Shown: positions 11,364-19,537 of the stretch, piece by piece
Numbering within the stretch: the first letter of the stretch is position 1
Layout of the letters: each line of letters begins with the position of its first letter
Source: Salinibacterium sp. SWN167
GTDB lineage: Bacteria; Actinomycetota; Actinomycetes; Actinomycetales; Microbacteriaceae
Reading direction: 5' to 3'
NCBI RefSeq assembly: GCF_015864665.1
Contig: NZ_JADYWU010000001.1
Span: 1,922,001-1,986,000 of the forward strand
DNA length: 64,000 nucleotides
Translations under genes and position numbers: made by a program
Notes under the pieces: model-generated
Database searches by the model: none
Told to the model about the DNA's origin: nothing
Seen by the model: only the letters and a program-made list of their open reading frames with translations

Positions 11364-11984
11364 TCATCGCGTGACAGGAGCAGGAATAGCGTTATTCGCA
11401 GGCTCTGGCGCGGCGGTAGCCGACTCCGTCGCAGCAGCTCCCGAGGCAGTAGCAGTAGCCGTCGTCGCGGCGGACGCCGCAGCAGTCTTTGCCGCCGCAG
11501 CGGCAGCCGCCGTCTCCGCGCTCACGAGCGGAACGTCGGTAAGAAGAGTGTTGCCGACAAGGCCACAGCTGCCACCGCATCCGGTCGGATCTGCGCTTCC
11601 AGGAAGTCGGAAGACAGAACCGTCAGAAATGTTCAACGAATACGGTGTCGCGTTGGGCACCATGCCAAACCCAGCCGCCTGAGCAGCAAGATTTTGAGAT
11701 GACGACTGCAATGAAAGGGACTCGAGCAAGCTCTGCTCCGTGCGGATGAGCACCTTCTGCTCATACTGCAAAGAGTCAATTTGGTACGCACCCTGAGTCA
11801 CCACAATGCTGAGCAGGAGTTGCGCAGCAAGGATCACGAAAAAGCTTGCGACCGTAACCACCGCGTACAGCATGCGCGGTCGAGCTTTGCGCTGAGCTTT
11901 CGTCGTAACGATCTCGATGTGAGACGGACGCGCGGTCGGCTGGTGAAGCGGCAGTGGCTGAGCGTGAGCGAGGTTAGTGCTCAT
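11364..11984 (-). CDS. ftsL: FtsL-like division protein with an Ala/Thr-rich tail
   Basis: Small bitopic protein at the FtsL position between rsmH and ftsI. The 206 residues have a basic N-terminus, one membrane helix (about 40-63), and a short extracytoplasmic coiled-coil-like segment ([20 protein letters not shown]). The motif AAGFGMVPN follows, which resembles the end of other FtsL and FtsB-like proteins. After about residue 130 come two close cysteines (TGCGGSCG) and an unusual low-complexity tail rich in Ala, Thr and Pro. ATG 11984 overlaps the rsmH stop as ATGA. The assignment rests on position and topology, because FtsL sequences are poorly conserved. Confidence 0.78.
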   Translation of the reverse strand: MSTNLAHAQPLPLHQPTARPSHIEIVTTKAQRKARPRMLYAVVTVASFFVILAAQLLLSIVVTQGAYQIDSLQYEQKVLIRTEQSLLESLSLQSSSQNLAAQAAGFGMVPNATPYSLNISDGSVFRLPGSADPTGCGGSCGLVGNTLLTDVPLVSAETAAAAAAAKTAAASAATTATATASGAAATESATAAPEPANNAIPAPVTR

Positions 11985-12934
11985 GAGATGACTCGCATTC
12001 GTTCTATCGCTCGCAGTCGAACGGGCTTTGCTCGGGGGTTAAGGGCTTGTTCTGCTTCGCTGGCTTGCTCTGATCCGCGAACAAGCAGCTTGAGTTCCGG
12101 CTTGTGCTCGGGAAGCTCAACGGGAAGTCCGGCCGGAGCGGTGGACTTGGCGCGTCGTTGTAGCTCGCGCTTGACGATGCGGTCTTCCAGCGACTGATAC
12201 GCCAACACGACCATCCGTCCGCCGAGGGTGAGGGAGTCGACAGCGGCGGGAATCGCCCGTTCGAGAACCGACAGCTCTTGGTTCACTTCGATGCGCAACG
12301 CCTGAAACACACGCTTGGCAGGATGTCCCGCACGCTGGGCCGCCGCGGGAGTGGCGGCAATGACGAGCTCCACCAATTGAGCGGATGTCGTCAGCGGCTG
12401 CTGTTCGCGGAACTGCACGATGCGACTAGCAAATCGCGGCGCAAGTTTTTCGTCGCCGTAGGCGTAGAAGATGCGACGGAGTTCGAGCTCGCTGTACGTG
12501 GCGAGGATGTGCTCGGCGGTGACCGGCGTCGAGGCATCCATGCGCATATCTAGCGGAGCATCTTGAGAATAGGAGAATCCGCGCTCAACACGGTCGAGTT
12601 GAAGGGATGAGACTCCGAGGTCGAAAAAGATGCCTTCGACTGACGTGATTCCCAACGAATCGAGTGCCTGCGGAATTTCGTCGTAGACAGCATGAACAAA
12701 GTGCGTGCGGCTAGCGAAAGGCTCAAGCCGACGTCGAGCGATAGCAAGAGCGTCCTCGTCTCTGTCAATGCCCACGAGTGTGAGGTCGGGGAACCGCTGG
12801 AGGAATGCCTCTGCGTGCCCTGCCATTCCGAGGGTTCCGTCGACGAGAACTGCTCCCGGTGCGTTCAGCGCTGGAGCGAGCAACTCAATCGAGCGCTCAA
12901 GGAGTACTGGGGTGTGAATGGTGTTGTCAGCCAT
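11981..12934 (-). CDS. rsmH: 16S rRNA (cytosine1402-N4)-methyltransferase RsmH (MraW)
   Basis: SAM-dependent enzyme that N4-methylates C1402 of 16S rRNA. The 317-residue length is typical. Motifs are [13 protein letters not shown], the SAM-binding [12 protein letters not shown] (about 33-44), [22 protein letters not shown], and the C-terminal [14 protein letters not shown]. The ATG at 12934 has only a weak ribosome site and lies 98 bases after mraZ. Its presence right after mraZ is the standard start of a dcw cluster. Confidence 0.96.
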   Translation of the reverse strand: MADNTIHTPVLLERSIELLAPALNAPGAVLVDGTLGMAGHAEAFLQRFPDLTLVGIDRDEDALAIARRRLEPFASRTHFVHAVYDEIPQALDSLGITSVEGIFFDLGVSSLQLDRVERGFSYSQDAPLDMRMDASTPVTAEHILATYSELELRRIFYAYGDEKLAPRFASRIVQFREQQPLTTSAQLVELVIAATPAAAQRAGHPAKRVFQALRIEVNQELSVLERAIPAAVDSLTLGGRMVVLAYQSLEDRIVKRELQRRAKSTAPAGLPVELPEHKPELKLLVRGSEQASEAEQALNPRAKPVRLRAIERMRVIS

Positions 12935-13032
12935 GGTGTTAGGGCTAGTTCTCAGATGCTGATCCCCATCCGACTCGACCTGATATCGGGGAAGAAAATC
13001 AGGGCGTTCGGCTGGGAGTCAGCGTCGAAGAG

Positions 13033-13464
13033 CTAGAAGAGTCCCGGAATCACCTCCTCGGTGGTATTGACGAAATCGGCCTCGGTGGCCTCGTAGTAGT
13101 TGTTCCAGGCCTCGGTGTCCCAGATTTCAGCGCGGTTACCCGCGCCAATCACAGTCAGATCGCGCCCCAGCCCGGCGTACTCGCGTAGCCCAGCGGGGAT
13201 CGTTACCCGGTGCTGCTTGTCAGGCGTCTCTTGGTTAGCGCCAGACAGAAAGAGACGCAAAAAATCGCGACCCTGCTTGCTCGTGACCGGCGCCTTGCGA
13301 ATCGCTTCGTGCATTACTTCAAACTCGCGCTGGCTGAACACGTAGAGGCAGCGCTCTTGGCCACGAGTGACCACAACGCCCGATGCGAGTTCCTCGCGAA
13401 ACTTCGCCGGCAGGATGATGCGGCCCTTGTCGTCGAGCTTGGGGGCGTAGGTGCCTAGAAACAC
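13033..13464 (-). CDS. mraZ: Transcriptional regulator MraZ
   Basis: AbrB-fold, ring-forming DNA-binding protein that regulates the dcw operon, including its own promoter. The 143 residues contain the two MraZ repeats with the marker motifs [14 protein letters not shown] (about 11-24) and [18 protein letters not shown] (about 82-99). The start is GTG 13464, preceded by GGGGAGGG. Three tandem MraZ boxes lie 36 bases upstream, which supports autoregulation. It is the first gene of the dcw transcript. Confidence 0.96.
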   Translation of the reverse strand: MFLGTYAPKLDDKGRIILPAKFREELASGVVVTRGQERCLYVFSQREFEVMHEAIRKAPVTSKQGRDFLRLFLSGANQETPDKQHRVTIPAGLREYAGLGRDLTVIGAGNRAEIWDTEAWNNYYEATEADFVNTTEEVIPGLF

Positions 13465-13499
13465 GGCGCCCTCCCCTCAATCTCCGGCCCGGATTCTGG

Positions 13500-13529
13500 T
13501 TGCCTCCACTTTACTCCACTTTCAACCAC
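13500..13529 (-). promoter_or_regulatory. Three tandem MraZ boxes
   Basis: On the minus strand, three head-to-tail 10-base units read GTGGTTGAAA, GTGGAGTAAA and GTGGAGGCAA. The 10-base spacing and GTGG/AAAGTGG core fit the direct-repeat operators known for MraZ (for example AAAGTG-type boxes in Mollicutes and TGGG-type boxes in E. coli). They start 1 base after the predicted -10 element, so bound MraZ would cover the transcription start. MraZ binding is inferred from this match and the adjacent mraZ gene. Confidence 0.8.
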
Positions 13530-13530
13530 A

Positions 13531-13560
13531 TATCTAAGGTTTTTCGGCAAACTGCGTAAA
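13531..13560 (-). promoter_or_regulatory. Predicted mraZ/dcw promoter
   Basis: On the minus strand, TTTACG (13560-13555) and TAGATA (13536-13531) are separated by 18 bases and resemble -35 and -10 elements of the housekeeping sigma factor. The predicted start of transcription falls inside the first MraZ box. No other promoter of similar quality is visible in this gap. Confidence 0.5.
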
Positions 13561-13562
13561 AG

Positions 13563-13571
13563 TTATCCACA
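13563..13571 (+). promoter_or_regulatory. Perfect DnaA-box-like sequence upstream of mraZ
   Basis: TTATCCACA matches the 9-base E. coli DnaA box consensus exactly. It lies immediately upstream of the predicted -35 element of the mraZ promoter. A single box is not an origin. It could let DnaA influence dcw transcription, or be chance, since a 9-base match is expected every few hundred kilobases. Confidence 0.4.
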
Positions 13572-13656
13572 GAGCCCAGCAATTACAAGGAATTTTGGGG
13601 TGGAGGAAAATGGAGCAAAAATGACCGATTGTTGGTCGTCAACCCCAATCAGGGCA

Positions 13657-13688
13657 CAAAAAAAGGACCAGCCCGAAGGCTGGTCCTT
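13657..13688 (-). terminator. Rho-independent terminator of the DUF3040 gene
   Basis: A perfect 11-base-pair stem (AAGGACCAGCC with GGCTGGTCCTT) closes a 4-base CGAA loop. On the minus strand the stem is followed by a run of T residues. It lies 21 bases after the stop at 13709 and separates this gene from the mraZ promoter region. Confidence 0.85.
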
Positions 13689-13708
13689 GAAAGTGGAGGG
13701 AGTGGGAG

Positions 13709-14092
13709 TTAGCTATTGCCGTCCTGACGGCGATCCCAACGCTGGTTGATCGTGTCCATAAACGAGGTGCCGCGCTTAGCCGAGCGGCCAGACGAGGCAG
13801 ATGACGGTTCAGGTATTTCGTCGGCGTCTCCGGCACGGGGTGGCGCTACGAAAAGCAAAACACCAACAAACATGACGACGAACCCAAGCACGCCGACAAG
13901 AGGCTGCTGGATGATGACACCCGTCAGTAACGCAATGATTCCGGCGACCCCGACAAGCACGCCGACAACCATCATTCGATAGTTGGGCTTACCTTTGCGG
14001 GGGCTGACTGCGCTGACGAAGTCGGCATCGTTTTGATAGAGGCTGCGCTCCATCTCGTCGAGGGCCCGCTGCTCTTGCTCTGAAAGCGGCAT
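13709..14092 (-). CDS. DUF3040 membrane protein
   Basis: Small membrane protein of unknown function found beside mraZ across actinobacteria. The 127 residues begin MPLSEQEQRALDEMERSLYQND, the conserved DUF3040 opening (an acidic amphipathic helix). Two membrane helices follow (about 38-58 and 63-82) and then a soluble Ser/Arg-rich tail. A GAGGGGAA ribosome site precedes ATG 14092. It is divergent from the prenyl synthase gene and has its own terminator. Its conserved link to mraZ hints at an envelope or division role, but none is known to me. Confidence 0.85.
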   Translation of the reverse strand: MPLSEQEQRALDEMERSLYQNDADFVSAVSPRKGKPNYRMMVVGVLVGVAGIIALLTGVIIQQPLVGVLGFVVMFVGVLLFVAPPRAGDADEIPEPSSASSGRSAKRGTSFMDTINQRWDRRQDGNS

Positions 14093-14165
14093 TCCGTTCC
14101 CCTCTCTCTGGGATTCACGGCTAGATCTCTATAGTACGCCCCCATTCACTAGGTAGGCTAGACGG

Positions 14166-15284
14166 GTGCCTGAGAGTAACCAGTTAGTTGACCTTGTCCA
14201 GCTGAAAATCGACGAATTTCTCACCGAGAAGCGCGATGAACTTAATGCGATCGCTCCCGAATTGACAGCCCTCACCGACGTCGGTGGTGGGCTTCTCTCG
14301 GGCGGCAAGCGTTTTCGGGCGCTGTTCTGTTACTGGGGATGGCAATCAGTCGCCGGTCTCTCCTCTTCTGACGACCCATTCGCTGAGAACTCCGCGAGTA
14401 AAGACCTCACGGGTGTGTTGCTTTCGGCATCCGCCCTCGAGCTCTTCCACGCGGCAGCACTCGTGCACGACGACATTATGGATCGCTCCGACACCCGCCG
14501 CGGTGCGCCTTCCGCTCATCGCCGCTTCGAAAAAATGCACATCGACGGCGGATGGAGTGGCAATGCCGAAGCATACGGAGAATCATCCGCACTCCTGCTC
14601 GGAGATTTGCTCTTGGGCTGGAGCGACGAGCTCTTAGGGCGCGGTATCGCTACGCTCCCCCGCCCCTCAGCTCTGGCGGCGCGCAAAGAATTCATGACGA
14701 TGCGCACAGAAGTCATGGCTGGGCAGTTTTTAGACATCCACGATGAAAGCGCGTGGGCAAGCTACCCCGAGTCAGAAGCCCTCGACCGTGCGCAGCGTGT
14801 CTTAATCTACAAGTCTGCGAAGTACAGCGTTGAGGCCCCGCTCGCGCTCGGCGCCAGTTTGGGTGCCGGCACCGACGAGCAAATGGCTGCGCTCCGCAGC
14901 TTCGGGCTTCCCCTTGGCGTTGCGTTCCAATTGCGCGATGACGTGCTCGGCATTTTCGGAGATCCCGAAGTGACGGGCAAGCCCGCCGGCGACGACCTGC
15001 GCGAAGGCAAGCGCACAGCAATCATTGCGATCGCTCGCGAAAAACTCTCGACCAGCGCCAACGCCATCCTGGACGAGCTGCTTGGCGACCCCGATCTCAG
15101 CGATGAGCAAGTGAACATGATTCGTTCAACGCTCGAAGAGTCTGGTGCTGTCGCAAAGGTAGAGAAGGTTATCGCCCGCAACCTTGAACGCGCGTGTGAG
15201 GCAATCGAGACAGCAAACCTCGCGCCGACAGCGCGTGCCCGCCTCCTAGAATTGGCCGAAGCCGCTACAACGCGATCGTTCTAG
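14166..15284 (+). CDS. Polyprenyl (geranylgeranyl-type) diphosphate synthase
   Basis: Trans-prenyl transferase that condenses isopentenyl diphosphate with allylic diphosphates. The 372 residues have GGKRFRALFCYWG near 40-52, the first Asp-rich motif in LVHDDIMDRSDTRRG (about 104-118) and the second in FQLRDDVLGIFGDPEVTGKP (about 256-275). The GTG start at 14166 has no clear ribosome site, and TAGGCT six bases upstream suggests a leaderless transcript. M. tuberculosis has idsA2 in the same place near pknL. Product chain length cannot be read from the sequence. Confidence 0.9.
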   Translation: MPESNQLVDLVQLKIDEFLTEKRDELNAIAPELTALTDVGGGLLSGGKRFRALFCYWGWQSVAGLSSSDDPFAENSASKDLTGVLLSASALELFHAAALVHDDIMDRSDTRRGAPSAHRRFEKMHIDGGWSGNAEAYGESSALLLGDLLLGWSDELLGRGIATLPRPSALAARKEFMTMRTEVMAGQFLDIHDESAWASYPESEALDRAQRVLIYKSAKYSVEAPLALGASLGAGTDEQMAALRSFGLPLGVAFQLRDDVLGIFGDPEVTGKPAGDDLREGKRTAIIAIAREKLSTSANAILDELLGDPDLSDEQVNMIRSTLEESGAVAKVEKVIARNLERACEAIETANLAPTARARLLELAEAATTRSF

Positions 15285-15370
15285 GGCGCTAGTGAGCTCG
15301 AGCGATTACAGAGCTGGCTGCCACAGAGTGTGGCCGCCCGTGCACTAGTGCGCTGCCGCGCTGAGCGTGC

Positions 15371-15712
15371 TTAGAAACCGAGGGCCTGAGCGACACGGCG
15401 AACTTCAGCCTTGCGACCAGCTCTGAGAGCCTCAACGGGCGCGACGCCCAAACTCGGCTCGCTAGTGAGCAACCAGTTCATTGATTCATCGGACGAGAAT
15501 CCGGCGTCCGAAAGAACGATCACGGTTCCCCTCAGTTCGCGCAGCGGCGATCCGTCGACGATGAATACGTCGGGAACCTGCCACACCCCATCGATTTTGC
15601 TCGCGAGGAGGGCGCCTTCCTCAATGAGGCGACGCACTTGGCTCACCTTGAGTCCGAGGAGCTCGGTGAGGTCTGGAACAGTAAGCCAGTTGATGGTGGG
15701 TGATTCAGTCAC
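15371..15712 (-). CDS. Rv2175c-like winged-helix DNA-binding protein
   Basis: A 113-residue protein with an N-terminal helix-turn-helix (TVPDLTELLGLKVSQVRRLI, about 11-30) and a conserved C-terminal domain ending RAGRKAEVRRVAQALGF. This matches actinobacterial Rv2175c proteins. In M. tuberculosis Rv2175c binds DNA and is a substrate of the kinase PknL, whose homologue lies here two genes away. Start is GTG 15712. It is convergent with the prenyl synthase and divergent from the LysM gene. Targets are unknown. Confidence 0.85.
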   Translation of the reverse strand: MTESPTINWLTVPDLTELLGLKVSQVRRLIEEGALLASKIDGVWQVPDVFIVDGSPLRELRGTVIVLSDAGFSSDESMNWLLTSEPSLGVAPVEALRAGRKAEVRRVAQALGF

Positions 15713-15790
15713 ACGTTAAGACTGCCACGACACAGGTGTTAAATCTGACAGTTAGCACGGCATACCCAGAATATTCACTAGTGAACTTAG

Positions 15791-15826
15791 GTAACACCAG
15801 TCACATCAGTCACGCTAGCCACAATG
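15791..15826 (+). promoter_or_regulatory. Four 9-base direct repeats upstream of the LysM hydrolase gene
   Basis: Four consecutive 9-base units read GTAACACCA, GTCACATCA, GTCACGCTA and GCCACAATG, each starting G(T/C)(A/C)AC. A related GTGACAGCG lies at 15847-15855. The pattern resembles the GTCAC-type direct repeats reported for the response regulator MtrA in mycobacteria, which controls wall hydrolases. A 12-base palindrome TTCACTAGTGAA precedes it at 15774-15785. A TTGACA at 15828 could be a -35 element. MtrA binding is inference. Confidence 0.45.
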
Positions 15827-15916
15827 GTTGACACTAATAAGCTTCTGTGACAGCGTTGAGCCGGTGATCTCAGTGATCACATGTACCTTCTCGGGGCCGG
15901 GAGCAGGAAGAACGCC

Positions 15917-17389
15917 ATGACACATTTTACAATTGACGACACAGACAACATTGCTTCGACCGTTTTTGCTGGGCTAGTGCCCGCAGCATCCGTCGAATCA
16001 CCTGATCGAGCTCGACGCATCGCTCAACAGCGCGCCCGCGTCAACCGTGGCGTCATGAATACCGTTCCCGTTCTCTTGGTCGGGTCACTCGCCGCTGCGA
16101 CGTTCAACCTCACCGGGCCAGTAGAACCTGTCAACGCTAAAACGCCTGACGATCCCCGACTTTCGACGGAACGCGCCGCCAAGCCGACTCGGGTAGCGAC
16201 TACGACGATCAGCGAAGCGTCAACCACAATCATCGGGCCCGCTCCGGCGAGCTACCGCGTTGCTGAAGGCGATACTGTCAGCGACATCGCCTCGCGCTAT
16301 GGACTCTCCACCGCATCCGTCTTGGCATTGAACGGGCTGAGCTGGTCATCGATGATCTTCCCCGGACAAGAGCTCAAGCTGACGAAGGACGTCGTCAACA
16401 CCGTCCCCAGCGTGAACCACGTCAAAACCACCAACGGTCAGTACACGATCGTCGCTGGTGACACGATCAGCGGCATCGCCCACAAATTTGGCGTCTCAAC
16501 GATTTCAGTGATGTCGGCAAACGGTCTCGGCTGGTCGAGCATCATCTACCCGGGGCAGCTGCTGATAATTCCCGGCAACTTGAGCTCCCCCAGCCAGGAA
16601 ACCGAAGAGTACGATTTCACCGCCGATAACGACGACGCCCCCAGCGAGAACGCGTCATCAATCGTCACCGAGGATGCCGCAGCGGATGTCGTCGAGACTC
16701 CCGCCGAAGTCGAGGTTGAGGTCGAAGCCCCAGCCCCCGTCGTGGAACCAGAGTCCGAACCAGCGCCTATCGCTGAAACGGCCCCGACTCCTGTCGAGGG
16801 AAGCACCTACCTAGTCGTTTCTGGTGACACCGCCTCCTCCATCGCATCGCGCGCCGGAATCTCCACTCAAGCGCTACTCGACGCAAACGGCCTAACCTCG
16901 TCAACCGTGATCTTCATCGGCGACAAACTGACGATCCCCTCGTCAAGCTCTGTACTCGCCAGCACCGGCGGAAGTGTCACCTACCTCAACTCCGAAATGC
17001 AGGCGAACGCCCAAGTGATCATTCAAGTCGGCCGCGATCTTGGCGTCTCCGACTACGGCATCACAATTGCGCTCGCCACCGCCATGCAAGAGTCGAGCTT
17101 GCGCAACCTCACCTGGGGTGACCGCGACTCTGTCGGCCTCTTCCAACAGCGCCCAAGCTCAGGCTGGGGAACTGTCAGCCAACTCACCACACCGTCTTAT
17201 GCTGCGCGGCTGTTCTACGGCGGATCGAGCAACCCCAACAAGGGAATCACGCGCGGACTGTTGGAAATCTCGGGCTGGCAGAACATGAGCCTGACCCAAG
17301 CAGCACAGGCCGTTCAAATCTCAGCACACCCTGATGCATACGCAAAATGGGAGACATCCGCCCGATCTTGGCTAGAACAGCTCGGCTAA
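15917..17389 (+). CDS. Membrane-anchored LysM wall hydrolase (lysozyme/transglycosylase-like)
   Basis: Predicted cell-wall enzyme of 490 residues. A cytosolic N-terminus of about 45 residues leads to one membrane helix (about 47-65). Three LysM peptidoglycan-binding repeats follow at about 112-156, 175-219 and 296-341, separated by Pro/Glu/Val-rich linkers. The C-terminal domain (about 355-490) contains ALATAMQESSLRNL with a likely catalytic Glu at about 392 and GDRDSVGLFQQRPS, as in actinobacterial lysozyme-like folds. ATG 15917 has AGGAAG at good spacing. It sits directly before the PASTA kinase, which suggests a wall-remodelling role. Confidence 0.85.
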   Translation: MTHFTIDDTDNIASTVFAGLVPAASVESPDRARRIAQQRARVNRGVMNTVPVLLVGSLAAATFNLTGPVEPVNAKTPDDPRLSTERAAKPTRVATTTISEASTTIIGPAPASYRVAEGDTVSDIASRYGLSTASVLALNGLSWSSMIFPGQELKLTKDVVNTVPSVNHVKTTNGQYTIVAGDTISGIAHKFGVSTISVMSANGLGWSSIIYPGQLLIIPGNLSSPSQETEEYDFTADNDDAPSENASSIVTEDAAADVVETPAEVEVEVEAPAPVVEPESEPAPIAETAPTPVEGSTYLVVSGDTASSIASRAGISTQALLDANGLTSSTVIFIGDKLTIPSSSSVLASTGGSVTYLNSEMQANAQVIIQVGRDLGVSDYGITIALATAMQESSLRNLTWGDRDSVGLFQQRPSSGWGTVSQLTTPSYAARLFYGGSSNPNKGITRGLLEISGWQNMSLTQAAQAVQISAHPDAYAKWETSARSWLEQLG

Positions 17390-17447
17390 GCGCCAGAATA
17401 GCCGTGTCTAGCGGCACTCTCGAAGCTCAGAACTTTAGACTCTGAAG

Positions 17448-19421
17448 GTGAATGCGAACTCTACTGATCCGATGATCGGCCGTCTGCTCGACGGTCGGTA
17501 TCAGATTCGTTCGCGCATCGCGCGTGGCGGCATGGCAACCGTGTACCTTGCCACCGACCAACGGCTCGAACGCAAAGTCGCTATCAAGGTAATGCACGGC
17601 CACCTTGCCGACGACAGCAAGTTCAAGGAACGCTTCGTTCAAGAGGCTCGATCCTCAGCACGGTTGGCCCACCCCAACGTCGTCAATGTCTTCGACCAAG
17701 GTCAAGACAGCGACATGGCCTACTTGGTAATGGAATACCTGCCCGGCATCACTCTGCGCGATCTACTGCTCGAACACCGCATCCTCACAACCGAGCAGAC
17801 ACTCGACATCATGGAAGCCGTGCTCGCCGGCCTCGCCGCCGCCCACAAAGCTGGCATCGTTCACCGCGACCTCAAACCAGAGAACGTCTTACTCGCCGAC
17901 GACGGCCGCATCAAGATCGCCGACTTCGGACTCGCCCGTGCCGCTAGCGCCAACACTGCTACCGGCGCCTCACTGCTCGGGACAATCGCGTATCTCTCCC
18001 CCGAACTTGTGACTCGTGGACTGGCTGACACCCGTAGCGACATCTACGCCGTCGGCATCATGATGTACGAAATGCTCGTGGGCGAGCAACCCTTCAAGGG
18101 TGAGCAACCCATGCAGATTGCTTATCAGCACGCCAATGACGCCGTGCCGAGCCCCAGCTCACGCAACCACCTCGTTCCCGCAGAACTAGACGACCTCGTG
18201 CTCTGGGCGACCGCGCGCGAGCCGGATGACCGCCCCAAAGACGCACGAGTGCTGCTCGACCAGCTGTACCAAACGCACAGTTCGCTCATGACCGCGCTGC
18301 CGCCCACGGCATCCACTGCAGTTCAGCGAACGATGGTGCTTCCGAGCGCTCCGGCGGAAGAACCACAGAACTCGACGGCAGACACCCAGGTATTCGGCGC
18401 AGAGCTTCAGCAGGTTGCCGCTCCGGCTCCGACCCAAGTGTCCGAGAACACCACCACGCTGTCGACCCGCGCGACGAAACGAAAGTCACGCGGCTGGTGG
18501 CTGCTCGTCCTCATCGTTCTGCTCGTCGGTGGGGCAGCCGGTGCTGGCTGGTACTTCGGGGCTGGCCCCGGCTCACAAGTGACGATTCCTGACAGCATCC
18601 GCAATGCTACGCCCGAAGAAGCCCAAGCAATCTTGGAAGACCTTGGGCTCGTCGTCAGCGATGAACTCGGCGAAACCTATGACCCAGTGGTCGCGGTCGA
18701 CCTTGTGGCGAACTCCGCTCCAGAAGTGGGTGCGAGCGTGCCGAACGGCTCTCCCGTGCAGCTACTGATCTCGCAGGGTCCACGCCCACTCGCTGTGCCT
18801 GACTTCTCTGGAATGACGGAAGAAGAAGCGCGCGCTGCTATCGAAGCAGCCCCCTTCACTCTCGTCGAGCCCATCATCAAACAGTTCGACAGCGATATCG
18901 CGGCGGGTCTCGTCGTTGATGTACTTGGTGCAGACTCCGCATCAATTCTCGGAGCCGAAAACTACGGCGAGCTTCAAGACGTAACCCTCGTTATCTCCGC
19001 AAGCGCGCTGCCCGATGTCACGTGCTCTACCGTCGACGAAGCAACGCAAACCCTTGCCGGAGTCGGGCTGAACGCCGAGACCGGCATCCAAGTATTCAGC
19101 GACTGCCAAGAAGGTACCGTGGTTGCCATCGACTCCGAAAAGAATGCGGATGGGGTTGCACGCACATTCCGCGAAGGCGATACGGCGACCCTGATCATCT
19201 CGAAGGGCCCGGACCTCGTGCAGGTACCCGACGTTTCCGGAGAGACGATCAATGGGGCCATCGCAGAGCTCGAGGAACTCGACTTCATCGTCAACGTCGA
19301 GACCGACCTGCCGCAGGGATTCTGGGGTTCCGGCCTCGCCATAGTTTCCGGCACCGACCCGTCAGCGGGCGAGGCGATCAAGCGCGGCTCTGAAGTCACC
19401 GTTTACGGTCCGCAGATCTAG
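17448..19421 (+). CDS. PASTA-domain Ser/Thr protein kinase (PknL/PknB-like)
   Basis: Transmembrane eukaryotic-type kinase sensing peptidoglycan or lipid II fragments. The 657 residues have a kinase domain (about 18-275) with the glycine loop IARGGMATVY, Lys47 in VAIKV, HRDLKPEN (139-146) and DFG (159-161). A juxtamembrane linker, one membrane helix (about 349-370) and four extracytoplasmic PASTA repeats (from about 376 to the end) follow. Position beside an Rv2175c-like gene and class II DAHP synthase matches PknL, although M. tuberculosis PknL lacks PASTA repeats, so it may serve as the PknB-type sensor. Start GTG 17448 has a weak ribosome site. Confidence 0.92.
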   Translation: MNANSTDPMIGRLLDGRYQIRSRIARGGMATVYLATDQRLERKVAIKVMHGHLADDSKFKERFVQEARSSARLAHPNVVNVFDQGQDSDMAYLVMEYLPGITLRDLLLEHRILTTEQTLDIMEAVLAGLAAAHKAGIVHRDLKPENVLLADDGRIKIADFGLARAASANTATGASLLGTIAYLSPELVTRGLADTRSDIYAVGIMMYEMLVGEQPFKGEQPMQIAYQHANDAVPSPSSRNHLVPAELDDLVLWATAREPDDRPKDARVLLDQLYQTHSSLMTALPPTASTAVQRTMVLPSAPAEEPQNSTADTQVFGAELQQVAAPAPTQVSENTTTLSTRATKRKSRGWWLLVLIVLLVGGAAGAGWYFGAGPGSQVTIPDSIRNATPEEAQAILEDLGLVVSDELGETYDPVVAVDLVANSAPEVGASVPNGSPVQLLISQGPRPLAVPDFSGMTEEEARAAIEAAPFTLVEPIIKQFDSDIAAGLVVDVLGADSASILGAENYGELQDVTLVISASALPDVTCSTVDEATQTLAGVGLNAETGIQVFSDCQEGTVVAIDSEKNADGVARTFREGDTATLIISKGPDLVQVPDVSGETINGAIAELEELDFIVNVETDLPQGFWGSGLAIVSGTDPSAGEAIKRGSEVTVYGPQI

Positions 19422-19471
19422 CTTCGGTTCTCGCCCACAGCGCCAAGTGGGCTGTGGCTCGCTACACCGCG

Positions 19472-19530
19472 AAAAACGCCCGGCACCCGTGACGCTCTCC
19501 TGAGAGAGTGCGGGGATGGCGGGCGTTTTC
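19472..19530. terminator. Bidirectional terminator between kinase and DAHP synthase genes
   Basis: GAAAACGCCCG and CGGGCGTTTTC form an outer perfect stem, with an inner hairpin around CTCTCCTGAGAG and a CCCG/CGGG pair. The A run on the left and T run on the right allow termination from either side. It lies between two genes that converge here. Confidence 0.8.
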
Positions 19531-19537
19531 AGTGGCG

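Noticed and set aside
15286-15356. Possible terminator between the prenyl synthase and the Rv2175c-like gene
   Set aside because: The GCGCTAGTG and CACTAGTGCGC arms pair imperfectly, the loop is long, and there is no T run.
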